Program-made: the position numbers and the translations under genes | Notes under the pieces: generated by a model | What the model was told of the DNA's origin: nothing | What the model saw: only the letters and a program-made list of their open reading frames with translations | Database searches by the model: none | NCBI RefSeq assembly: GCF_026914265.1 | Contig: NC_069126.1 | Span: 35,963,725-36,027,724 of the forward strand | DNA from: Mya arenaria | Taxonomy: Eukaryota > Mollusca > Bivalvia > Myida > Myidae | DNA: 64,000 nucleotides | Direction of reading: 5' to 3' | In this document: positions 22,501-33,072 of the stretch, in pieces | How positions within the stretch are numbered: position 1 is the first letter of the stretch | Layout of the letters: each line of letters begins with the position of its first letter

Positions 22501-25500
22501 CATTGCAAAATGACAGGTAATTTAGCATTGCAAAATGACAGGTAATTTAGCATTGCAAATTGACAGGTAATTTAGCATTGCAAAATGATCATCAAATTTA
22601 CATTGCAAAATAATTTTTAAACAAGCATTGCAAAACGATTGTTTAATTAGAATTGCAAAATGATTGTTTAATAAGAATTGCTAAATGACAATTAGTTAGT
22701 ATTGCAAAATGATTAAATAAACATTGCAAAACAAAAAAAAAATAATACCTTAAGCACTTTTAAAATGATAGTTAAATTAGCAATTGTAAAATAATAGTCA
22801 AACGTTAAATAAGCATTGCAAAATAATTGTTCAAACAGCATTACAAAATGATCGTTAAATTAGAAAAATTTGCAAAATGAGTAAATTAATGATTGTTAAA
22901 TAAGCATTGCAAAATGATCGTTCAATTAGCAATGCAAGATGCCTAGTTGCATAATGCAACAGATTGTCAGAAAACTAAAAGAATGTCAGTGTTTATAAAG
23001 ATCTATACTAACTGGTCTAAAAAATATAATTAAATGTTCCATTGACATATTATTTTACCGATTATTTCATCATTATTTTCTCTCATGCAGATTAAAGCGC
23101 CACTACACCCAGTATGAGCCGACCCTTCAGCAGCTGAAGAAGAAATACGAGGTCGCAATGAAGGAAAAGATGCTGTCGAAACTGGAGCGGGACCGTGCCA
23201 TGGGGCAGGTCACTGGCCTGCAGAGCACACTGAAGAGTATGGAGTCATTTAAGGGTGGCAGCGCTAAACGAGGTACAACACTTTTAGGCAAAAGTGTGCA
23301 TTCAATGTAGATCTTAAGAATTACTTCTTAAAACGACAGAGAGTACTGAACATGGATTACCCAGTAAAAAAGTTTTTAAGCGATTTTGGGCTGCATTTTT
23401 TTGGAAGAATAATTCTAAATAAACACTATTGCAGCTGGTGAGGCAAGTTTGATGGGTTCGACCATTCAAATCTGCCTGGGTATGGTTATGCTGACAGTGT
23501 ATTGTTCCCGACAAATTTGGTGCTGAAACTCAGCAGCGGTTCCCAATCAAAAACCAAACTGAAAATGTTATTCCCAAATTGTTTTGGAAAAAAGCCATTA
23601 TATATAATTGAAGAGACAAAGTTCATGTCATTCTTTTATAAATGTTTTAAATTGTTTATTTCTAGGCAAAATTAGTATTCCCATAAATAGAATTCCCAAT
23701 TTAAGTCAAATGAACACAGCTTTTCCAATCAGATAGGCCCTGACACCCTTTCCAATATGGTTGAAAAAACCATCTGGCTGTGCCGATAGGAATGTGAGGG
23801 TGATTTCTCTTTCTAATTCAATTTAAATTATTTTCTTCAGCTGGTGAGGCCAGTATGATGGGTTCGTCCACGCGCATCTGCCAGAAGGGCGGGGTTGCGG
23901 TAGATGTTGAAGGGCGGGGACCAACTCAGAGACAGCTGCAGGTAGAGCGGACCATGGACGTTCAGGAACTGCCAAAGGACTTCAAGAGACATGCAAATGT
24001 AGGTGGAGCGGAATTATCAAGATCTGATGCATTGATAAGTGACAGATGTAAAAAACATAACATGCTAAAAAGCATTCCCTTGTTTACTTCTTTCAAAAAG
24101 TATAAAAAAAGTAGATTGTCAAATTAATATTTAAAAAATTCAGCATTTATATAATATCTTGCTAATACTAAATAAAGCAACATTCCTTTCAGGACTCTGA
24201 GTTCCCACATGATATGGGTGTAAACCCGTACCTCGGGATGGCCAAGGTGCCGTCCGGTCACCTGGCGAGGTCTGGGGGATTCCGATTGTCCAATACATTC
24301 CAGGCACACTCGCACCCCATTAGCGGGTATGTAAAGCTCATGTCAAGGGTGAAAGGAGAATGGTTTGTTGTGTCATTAAAAAAGAATCAAATAGAACCTT
24401 CTTCACTTTCACTCAGTTTTTTAATTACAATGGTTGATGTTTGATGTTAAATTCTACAAAAAAACAGCTCTTATTCTCTAATTTTCATTTTCACTACCTT
24501 AGTGGTAAAGATTCGTGGAATTGCTAAATATTTATGTTGAAAAACCTAAAGAAATAGTGTCAATAGCCACATGATCAATTTAACTATTTTTAAATAGCGA
24601 TTTTATCTTGTATTACAGATTGGCATTACACCCGCGCAAACAGATCCTGGCCACGAGCAGCGATGACAACACTTGGAAGATGTGGGCGGTGCCAGGGGGT
24701 GACATTATAATGACGGGGGAGGGGCATACAGACTGGGTCTCAGAGTGTGACTTCCACCCTTCGTAAGTATATCATTATGCATCTATGATAATGTGATGTG
24801 AACTGTAGTATGCAACCTGCATATGCCCAGTTCAGCTGTTGATTTTGTGTTGAAAACAGTTGGCGACTGAAAATCGTTTGTAACCTTGTCACAGTGTGGG
24901 AATGACATGTAATTACAAAATATCTTTAATCTGTTTCTAGCCATTTAAGCCATATTTAAACTTTACTATTCAATAAAGTTAACTGTTTTTGTTACAGAGG
25001 CACAAAGTTAGCTACATCTAGCGGTGATACAACAGTAAAGATCTGGGACTTCTCGAAGGCCGAGTGTGTGCACACTTTCACAGATCACACACATGCTGGT
25101 ACGTCCAACACTGCTTTAGCCCCAGTACTATAAAGAACTAATAGTAGTTGATTTTTGTGGAGAAATAAAATTTTGCCTTTTTCTTGCTTCAGTAGATCAA
25201 CAAGTTTTGTAAAACAATATGAAATTAGGCTATAGTTTTTTTAATAAAAATCATAAAAATAAAAAAAAAGTGTTCAAGAAAAATACCCATGATTTGTATA
25301 AGATTTTTACAACCTGAACAGAGCTGAACATATGGGCATCATTTGTGTTAATTTGCTTCAAAATGCGCCAATTAGATATAAAATCAAACATCTGTTCGCA
25401 TCAGTATCAATACAAGTACCATTAATATGATCAATTTATCGTTGTTTGCCACTTAACCGCTGTAGAATAAACTTCTACACAGTAATCTCCCTTGATGAGC

Positions 25501-27518
25501 ATATTGTTTTATAATACAAAAGGATAAGTTCCCTTTGTATTATAAAACACAATGCTCATGTAGTGCTTTGTAGTGGGTTTTTTTATCGATTAAAATCTGC
25601 ATTAATGATAAAGCCTGTCTTGTATGTTAAATAAATGTACATGTATTGTGCAGTTCAGTGTGCCAGTACACTTAAACAATTGCCATTACACTTTATTAAA
25701 TGATGGGTGTTCAGTACACTTCTGTAGCTCTGCCTGAAGTTATTGTTATCTAAGTGTAAGATGGGTTACCAATCATAGGATTCATGTACAACTGCATGTT
25801 TATTTTCTCCGTCCATTCTCCAGTTTGGTGTGTTAACTGGCACTCTTGCGGGGACTTCCTGGCCAGTAGCTCAATGGACAACACGGCCAAGGTCTGGGAC
25901 CTGAACAGCGTGCGGTGTCGCTACACGCTCCGTGGACACACTGACAGCGTCAACAGCATCGAGTTCCTGCCCTTCTCGAACACCCTTCTCACATGCTCTG
26001 CTGATAAGACACTCTCGTTGTGGGATGCAAGAACAGTGAGTACAATCATAAATGAAATGAAATAAAGATTAATATATTGATTTTAAAAACTGACCAAATT
26101 TATTGAAGTAATTTCTTAAGAATGAAAACATTGTTTTCGGCCAAGTGCATGGTAGCAATATCTTATCATAAATGTATCAAATTTTATGCACATATTTCAA
26201 CATTTAAAATTTTTAATGCTCCATTTTTTTTTATTTCAGGGCCTCTGTGCACAAAGCTTCTATGGACACATGCATTCTGTCAACTTTGCTACATTTAACT
26301 TGAGGGTAAGTAATTTAATTCAAGTTCAACATGGCAAAGTCAATAGTTAAGTAATTAAATGATTGTGTCTCCGACTTGTACTACAGTGAAGAATGGACTC
26401 AATTTCAACCAATGTACGGCAAGGATAATTCTGTATTAACAAACAGTAATTGGCATAAGTACTGCTAACTCATGATTTGTTACTCTATTATCCAGCATAC
26501 GAATTACCCCCACATTTCATGTTATCCAAGGAGAACTCTTGCCTGTGTTTGAACATGGGAACTAACCTGCAAATGTTTCTTTATTTTGACATGCATTTAT
26601 TTTTTTCCATATTATAAACAATAAGGCTATTAACTTGCACCTAGTTTTTCCATTAAAATGAAGCCATTAGGTGTTAAAGCAAGTGTTTGAAGTGGCAACA
26701 TATGTTTGTGAGAAATTGTTTAAATCAATGTTTGATTTCCTTAATCCAGGGCGACACTGTAGCTTCATGCGACTCATATGGCACAGTAAAACTTTGGGAC
26801 GTCCGCCAGGGGGCGCCAATGGTCAGTGTGGACTGTGGCCCACACCCGGCGAACCGTGTGGCCTTTGATCCCGCAGGGCAGGTGCTTTCAGTTGCCAGCA
26901 ACGACAGCACCGTCAAGATGTATGAAGTGGCCAATGGAAGGGTATGTTGTGTTGTAATTATATGTCTGACCAGAGATTAAAAAACAAAACAAATACATAC
27001 AGGCAACGTAAGCGTTACTAGTATCCTGTTTTGTCTTCTGGAGTTATATCAAATGTGACAGTTAAAACAGCTACAATGCTTTGTCTTCAGAATATTCTGT
27101 AAAATTACTCAACTGACCCTTCAACAGTAAACTTGCATTGTTCAAAATAAAGCAATATTTTGAAAAACCTGATAATAGTGGATCAATATGCAACTGATAA
27201 TTGTTAATAATAAAGAGTCTATTTTCATAATAACACGGGTAAATCAATACATTTAACTTGTCATCTGCATGATAACCAAGTGTTTATTCAACTGTTTCAT
27301 TGCAATGGTATGATCCTCATTATCTACTTATTTTAATAGAAATTTTGAATCACTTAAATTTTAAAGTAATAAGTTAATCTAATTGATGTTTGATCTGCTT
27401 ATTCCAGATAAGTTCCCTTGTTGGACACGAGGATGCTGTTCAATGCCTGATATTTGACCGGTCCGGCGAGTACATGGTGTCTGGGGGCAGTGACTGTACA
27501 ATCAGAATCTGGTCATAA
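16516..27518 (+). CDS. SPAG16: SPAG16/PF20, central-pair WD40 protein of motile cilia, complete
   Basis: Homologue of Chlamydomonas PF20, which bridges the central-pair microtubules of motile axonemes. Exons: 16516-16555, 17252-17329, 19558-19625, 20259-20383, 20857-20994, 21719-21826, 23091-23272, 23841-23998, 24193-24326, 24619-24762, 24998-25098, 25824-26035, 26240-26305, 26750-26941, 27408-27518 (stop TAA). These give 618 residues; human SPAG16 is about 630. The N-terminus has an acidic DSDDEFEYEEVP segment, then NFLVRMGMERTLDCFQTEW, which matches the LisH-like region of the family. Charged coiled-coil-like exons follow (LYVKLRKERDYHRMHHKRVV). Seven WD40 repeats occupy the C-terminal half, with repeat ends WKMWAV, VKIWDF, AKVWDL, LSLWDA, VKLWDV, VKMYEV and IRIWS. 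AATAAA lies only 32 nt after the stop (27550-27555) and again at 27609. A 12-nt microexon and a 45-nt duplicated exon may add isoforms. Confidence 0.96.
17611..17622 (+). other. SPAG16: Candidate 12-nt SPAG16 microexon
   Basis: The sequence ccttag, then ATGACCCAACCA, then gtaagt has an acceptor AG and a consensus donor around 12 nt. It fits phase 1 on both sides, giving DDPT and changing the following E to K. Skipping it also keeps the frame (VAPELEEDL) and is closer to the family. The upstream pyrimidine tract is weak. This is a guess from splice-site form only. Confidence 0.3.
17746..17822 (+). repeat. Two-copy tandem repeat of about 39 bp
   Basis: The block tgtgcatcaggctgtccaaa and its continuation to aaatatgctt occur twice in tandem, almost identical, in SPAG16 intron 2. 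The closeness of the copies suggests a recent duplication. Confidence 0.85.
18160..18630 (-). mobile_element. Composite repeat: inverted ends AAAGGGACTGTACACC with internal tRNA-like head
   Basis: The left end taaagggactgtacacc and right end ggagtacagccccttttag are imperfect inverted repeats. Inside, on the minus strand, is a tRNA-like segment (agttcagtggatacgacgct, B box gggttcgaatcc at about 18275-18287). It could be a SINE carried within a MITE or a SINE family with palindromic ends. Related ends occur at 44941-45267 and 53425. Confidence 0.55.
20457..20520 (+). pseudogene. Decayed tandem copy of the end of SPAG16 exon 4
   Basis: The intron just after the exon ending at 20383 contains ggccatggcgaagaccct followed by ggagtgggatgc, matching the exon's gggcatggagaggaccct and agagtggtatgc. 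Translated, it reads MAKTLN, a stop, then YWKEWDA, against MERTLDCFQTEWYA. The offset is about 117 bp. It is a broken copy that cannot serve as an exon in this form. Confidence 0.6.
22140..22945 (+). repeat. 25-bp minisatellite in SPAG16 intron 6
   Basis: The unit is gcaaaatgacaggtaatt followed by tagcatt. Copies in the core (about 22330-22600) are nearly identical, while copies on both sides diverge strongly (attgttaaattagaattgc-like). This is the gradient expected from repeated unequal exchange or slippage at the centre. The array spans about 0.8 kb. Confidence 0.85.
23435..23479 (+). other. SPAG16: Tandem partial copy of SPAG16 exon 8, potential 45-nt cassette exon
   Basis: This lies 406 bp upstream of the exon starting at 23841. 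It copies the exon's first 45 nt at 36 of 45 positions, including the acceptor (gcag then ctggtgaggc). It reads GEASLMGSTIQICL against GEASMMGSSTRICQ. A donor-like GTATGG follows exactly where inclusion would be phase 1 to phase 1 and add 15 residues with no stop. It could be a working alternative exon or an early fossil. Confidence 0.6.
25495..25559. repeat. Imperfect hairpin in SPAG16 intron
   Basis: The arms atgagcatattgttttataa and ttataaaacacaatgctcat enclose a short AT/GGA loop. It may be a MITE remnant or a cruciform-prone sequence. Confidence 0.6.
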
Positions 27519-29509
27519 AAAGACAGCGGACGAGCTTTCAACACGCTTCAATAAACACTCAATAGTGATATTGTCTTTAAAATTTGTAGACATCCATTTT
27601 ACTTACAAAATAAATTGGACATTTAATAATTTTTGTTGTTAAATTTTCTGTTTGAATTTTGCTGTTCTGAAATTTTTTGCTGCGAAATGGTTTTCCTTTT
27701 GAAATATGCAACCAAAAAATTCAACACATGCTAAATTTATTTTTAAAATGATTTACTGTTATGTGTTAAATTGTGATCTGTATCAATTAAAATTTAGCAC
27801 ATTGTCTATGTCTGCTAAAAAAGTTTTTGGTTCAAAACTGCCATGGAAAAATCTGTTTGTATTTTGTATATTTTATGATTTAGTCTGAAATGTTCATGCT
27901 CTGTTAAAGAGTGATGCAATTCTTTTGTACATATGGTTATTTTAAAATGTATACAAATTCTTTATTGTCTGTGATAAAATTTAAACTTACGTTGAGGAAT
28001 TAGATAATTATTTAAAGTATTAAGAATAAAAGATAAAACATCATTTTTGTACTTTTATTGTCTTAAACTATTAAAGCCTTTAATATAAACATGTGTAAAC
28101 TAATTACCAGTATAGGCACTCATTTGGTGATTTTTGCCTAGACATTAATGTGAGCAATTTCTATACTACTTATTTAAAACCTTGGACATTAAGGCACGCA
28201 TGTTTCTTACCCGCGCCTCCCTTACAAATAAATAATATGCACAAATAGTTTAACAATTTACAGAATTTCTATAACATCAGAAATGAAGTTCTGAGCATTT
28301 TTTAAATGAGCATATAACTATGTTTCAAATCATGTTGAAATCACAATTAAAATCATACAGCTTTTATTATTACTGCAGTATATTAATCAGGGGTTTTAAC
28401 GACTGGAAATTGTCAATTCTGAAAAATAGCCGGGGTCTGGTGAGAATAAGGGATTCATGTCAAAAGCAGGGTAAAGGGACTAAGACCTCTTTTGAATTTG
28501 TTTCCAAAGTCATCTATATTCATAATTATCAAGGTACTTCCAACAAATGTACGAGCAAAAAACAATCTTTACAACTAGTTAAAAGCTGTCAATAGTTTAA
28601 GCCTGGAATTATAAATATTCTGGTTTTCCAAAGCTAATCCTCTGGAACATGCAAAATTATACCGTTTTAATATACACATGTTACTTTGAAAACAATAGAG
28701 TCATTGATCTGTTACATGAATTTCAAAAGCTCGAACTTTAACTTTTATTTGTACTGGCATGGGAAAACCTGGTTATGTGAATTCTGAGTTACATCTATTC
28801 TGGTTTCAAGATTACTCCTGAATTTTAAAACCCCTGATGTATATAAATATATATATCTAAAAGTGAATAACAACAGTCAAACATGAAAACTAGAGCTGTC
28901 ACAAAGACAGTGCGCTCGGCTATTATGCAGCTTTTAAGTAAAAAGTTTGTAAAGTTTAGTGAAACATGCATGGTTCCCTGTAAAATTCGGTAGCATGCAA
29001 AACCCTAATCCAAATTCCTTAATGGAATAAGAAAAGGGCCGTTAATTGCATTTTATGGAAAATAGAGTTATCTAACTTGGTTATTAATGCAGGTTGGATG
29101 GCTGAGTACCATTGTGAAAAGTCTCAATGCAATACATCAAGAAGTTGCTGGTACCTGTATGCTTACATGCAAAACCTTAACCAGAATTTCTAAAGCAAAT
29201 AGTATAGGGCAATTTATAAACATCATAGGCATGGTAGAGTTATCTAACATAATTATGTGGCTTGAATAGTTGGGAACACATGTCTAAACTTTCAATGCAA
29301 TACATAAAGTATTTGCTGAGATATTGACTTAAATAATGGTTAAATGCAAATACTTAACCAAGGTGTGACGCTGACACCAATGCTAGAATAAAAAGTCTAG
29401 GCTGTATAGCTCTCCTTAATGTTTGAATAGTAAAACTTAAAAATACAACAGTTATTATACCCGACCATAAAAGGTCAAATCCTATTACACCACTGCAGAT
29501 AAACCAATA
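27519..29509. other. Convergent intergenic region SPAG16 / IAH1 with a dispersed repeat
   Basis: SPAG16 polyadenylation signals lie near 27550 and 27609, and another AATAAA is near 28025. From about 28890 to 29430 there is a dispersed repeat beginning gagctgtcacaaagacagtg and containing ggtgtgacgctgacacc and gtatagctctcctt. I associate these phrases with common molluscan repeats, from memory. No gene was seen. Confidence 0.5.
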
Positions 29510-32500
29510 CTAATATGTGTCAAGCAATGCATGTGGGTTCTCATTATCAATGTCTGCCCAATATGGCATGATTAATGGCAACTTCTCAAACAAGGGAAGT
29601 AACAACGGTTTAATCAACTGGAACAGGTGGTTAGATCCCTTGGCTGACAAGTGCAAGCCATCATTCAACATGTCTTCCCAACCCTGAAATGAAGAGGAAC
29701 ATAGATTTACATCCTGTTAAGGTATTCAACCAACAAAAAAGGTAATTAATTGTCTTATTGTTGATTGCATACCTAACATAAATGTTAGCAGTTTTACAAC
29801 AGTACTGTACAGTACAATAACAGCTGTAAGTTACAAAACTATATCGGGAACAGTAAAGAATATGAAAATTGCTTTCCAAAATTGTTAAAGGAAAGCAGTA
29901 ATTGATATTAGAGAAGAGTTCTAGTATACACCTGGTTGGATTAAATAAGTCAAATTGTTTTATTATTCAAGCTATACTGTGAACATATTTGTTTTATCAG
30001 CATAAGTAGCATATTTTACTCTGATTACTCTTTATAGAATTCAGTTTTAGCGAATTCTATTTCAGGTGACAATAATTAGTGTCTGTGTATACCATAATGT
30101 TTTATATTGTGCAAGGATTATGAATTTAGAAGATCAGACCCACTACATTTGTCATCTTTCTCCACAATATAGACTTTCAATCACCTAATGTTTTATGCAT
30201 TCTCAAAGATTATGAATTTACTAACTTAGGCCTTCTTTTTGTGACCATAATTAACAATATATAAGCATTTGATCCCGATATATATGCATATAAAAATGAA
30301 CTAACAACATCAGGCTGGCATCATATGCACTCATCATCAAAAAAGCTTGTTTTTTTCGGCCATGTACAATCGATATTCAATTTGTTTACCAATGCCCAAA
30401 ACAAGGTTTTCTTTCACTTTATTTCAATTTCAGAAGTGTTGTTTGAAAATTTCTTGTTGATTGTAGTTGAAATTTAACAGTTAACAGACATGATAATTCC
30501 CAATTCCATGGTAAAGTTAATTTTCTCAAAACTGAAAAACTATCCAACATTGGATTGCTCAAAACCCTGTGTGTGAAATACAGAATTTAAACATAACCCA
30601 CCTCTTGCGCCATCATGGAGCTATAGAGATCGATAGATTGAGTCCCAAATTCCTTAGCTACGGCCATACTGGCTTGAGCATAGGGCTTGGTGGCTGTGTT
30701 GTATTTCCCAAACGGAATACCTGTAACCAAACAAATACTTACTTAGCTGTATAATCTGATATGCTTTACAATGTAATAACATGTTAATCATCATTGTGAG
30801 AAAATCTTTGTAAAAATAAAATAAGATTTTGGTAAAAAGATTAATAAAATAAAAGCATGAAGTAAACTGAATCGAGTAGGACAATCTTCATATCTGCATA
30901 CTATCAGAATGTCACAAATCACAAACTGAATTAAAAAAATATCAATCTTATATCTTAAGGCTGGTTTTCATTGCCTTTACAGTGATTCTAGTTGTCGTTG
31001 AAGAAGAAAGCCCACAAATACATGTATATCTTTAGAAAGACTATATTCAACCTAAACAGTTATTTATCAACATTTTCAAATTTTATGGGAAAAACAAAGC
31101 AAAAATTCCCAATTCCAAGGGTAGGTCATTTTCCCTACTGAAAAAACAACAACCTGCATTTGTCGATTTGATAGCTAAAAATATTGTGTGTAAGTTATAG
31201 AATTAAAGCATTGTTCATCAAACTTACTTCTAAGGCTACATTCAGCCTCCCACTTGGAGTCCACACAACTAGGCGGAGAAATGACAGCAATCTTCTGCCT
31301 CTCAATACCGATGTCCTGAAATACATCAATAAAGATTTACAGGCATGGCGGTGACGATGGCTAAGTGGTACATGGTTTATATTTCTAATATCAAAAAAAT
31401 ATTTTCAATTATCTATTTTATTACCTTTTATCAAAACAAAAGTGAGGGTCAGGATTTAAAAATAGGATAGATCAGGTAACCACAATCACAACATTATTTT
31501 ATTTTTTGGCCTTACAAGCAGATATTGTAGGATGTCTCTCATGTTTTGTGAGAACTCCTCCAGAGGCACATGTTGTTTTGGACATCGAACACTGTCCACT
31601 GAATCATTGGCTCCAAGGAAAACTGTTACCATGGCAACAGAACTTGCATCCTCTTTTGTGATCAGTTTTGGCAGAATGAGCTTACACCAGCGTGTATTGT
31701 ATCCTGAGAAACCCCTATTCACCACATCACATTTTCTGAAATAATAACAAACAAAAATCGCAAATGTTGAAAAACAAGAGCCGCACGAGCAGGTGTCAAC
31801 ACTGGTCCGTTTCTATCAAATGATTATGGAGCAAATATGTTCCATCAAGTATTTATATCAGAGTGACTGAACTTTCAACCCATACATAATTATATATATT
31901 TGCAAATTCTCACATCAAAAAATTGTACCACTTTTTTATTATTTTATATCTTAAATGGTCTTCAATTTATGGTCAACGTTATGACATTTTTGCTTTAAAA
32001 TATACATATTTTTTTATGTAAAGACCATACCTTTGTAAACATGTATGAAGCCAACTTACCTTTGAAGGAAGTCGGCTATAAGAGCAGCCCAACATCCATC
32101 AGAGCTATTGCCATACTGAAATGACATAAGGTGCGAGTAGTCATTCTAATTTTTTTATTTTTTTAAGTATGACTAATGCACCAGTCAGTTGTAACCACGG
32201 CCCCCCCAGGTCAGGGGGTTTACCGGGGATAGCCGGGGAAATGGGCCGTGTTTTTACCTTTCAGGTGGCCCCGCAGGGCTGGGTGAATGCAGTGGTTTTG
32301 TCTTCGCTCTAAATATAGCTGGGAATGGGCTCGTCCCCGCAGGGTGATGATTTTAGCTGGGGTTGGCTGGATCAAAAGTCCCCGCTATTCCACGGACCTG
32401 GGGGGGGGGCCGTGGTTACAATTGACTGGTGCATAAAGATGAGTGTTCTCATCAATTAAAGGGGTACATCACATTAAGGTTTTGGGTGGTCTGGAGGTAT

Positions 32501-32774
32501 TGATACCCCGTCTATATATAGGGGTATCAATACCCCCAGACCACCCAAAACCTTTATGTGTCAGATGTACCCCTTTGGTTATCATATATAATACTGTTAG
32601 TTTTCTTAATACATGTATATACACACTGTACCTCAATACCTGGATATACAATATTGATCTTTATCAATCATCTATTGTAACTTTGTAACCTTTCGTAATA
32701 AATAATTTAAGTTTAATATCTACCTGAGTGAGTGAATCTCCAAATAAAAACACTTTAGGCCAAGGCTTTGCCAT
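29510..32774 (-). CDS. IAH1: IAH1-like SGNH/GDSL esterase (isoamyl acetate-hydrolysing esterase 1 homologue), complete
   Basis: Predicted ester hydrolase of the SGNH family. Exons on the minus strand: 32724-32774, 32060-32115, 31516-31735, 31228-31315, 30602-30720, 29510-29683 (stop TAG 29510-29512). These total 708 nt and 235 residues (human about 248). Catalytic blocks are visible: FGDSLTQ (nucleophile S), CDVVNRGFSGYNTRW (block II G), FLGANDS (block III N) and NDGLHLSAKG (D and H). PKQHVPLEEF and MPYWADID also match the family. The frame stays open upstream of MAKPWPKV to an earlier ATG at 32907-32909. That would add 45 residues rich in R, S and hydrophobics with no acidic residue until about position 39. 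It resembles a mitochondrial presequence but could be leader sequence. The gene is head-to-head with the acyl-CoA dehydrogenase. Confidence 0.94.
32177..32433. mobile_element. MITE with 31-bp terminal inverted repeats and TAA duplication (PIF/Harbinger-like), copy 1
   Basis: The ends TGCACCAGTCAGTTGTAACC... and its reverse complement (TGCACCAGTCAATTGTAACC...) match over 31 bp with one difference. TAA flanks both sides (32174-32176 and 32434-32436). The interior is G-rich (ccggggatagccggggaaat). It lies in IAH1 intron 1. The 3-bp TWA target duplication and end structure fit PIF/Harbinger MITEs; no transposase is present. Confidence 0.8.
32458..32576. repeat. Near-perfect long hairpin of about 119 bp
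   Basis: Arms of about 53 bp (ggttttgggtggtctggagg, ggtattgatacccc) pair with ggggtatcaataccc and ccagaccacccaaaacc around an 11-base loop (gtctatatata). Only a few mismatches occur. It is probably a foldback-type MITE and sits just beside the Harbinger-like MITE. Confidence 0.85.
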
Positions 32775-32909
32775 GTTGCTGCTGTTAGTAGATTCACCAG
32801 AAATTGATCTCTGCAGAGACGGCCAAGTCCAGAACGAGTTTGCTGGAAAATACCGTATTGTCAGTAGATTTTTTACCAATAATAGTGAATAGCGGGCTCT
32901 AATGGACAT

Positions 32910-33072
32910 TAGAAAATAATTGCTTTCTCACGTTCATCCGTACTTCATTGATTATTAATTAGTTTATGGATTGTATCCCACTTAGTTCACCGCATGACAG
33001 TCATCCAGGGAATGCCGGTCGATTTTAGACCAATCAAATTTGCCAAATTATTCAGTCGGTGTTGTGTAAACA
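32910..33072. promoter_or_regulatory. Putative bidirectional promoter between IAH1 and the acyl-CoA dehydrogenase
   Basis: The start codons of two oppositely transcribed genes are 298 bp apart (163 bp if the longer IAH1 N-terminus is used). The interval is locally less AT-rich toward the dehydrogenase side. No clear TATA box was seen. Shared control is inferred from spacing alone. Confidence 0.5.

Noticed and set aside
24124-24315. Minus-strand frame opposite SPAG16 exon 9
   Set aside because: It is the antisense of a confirmed coding exon with matching splice phases.
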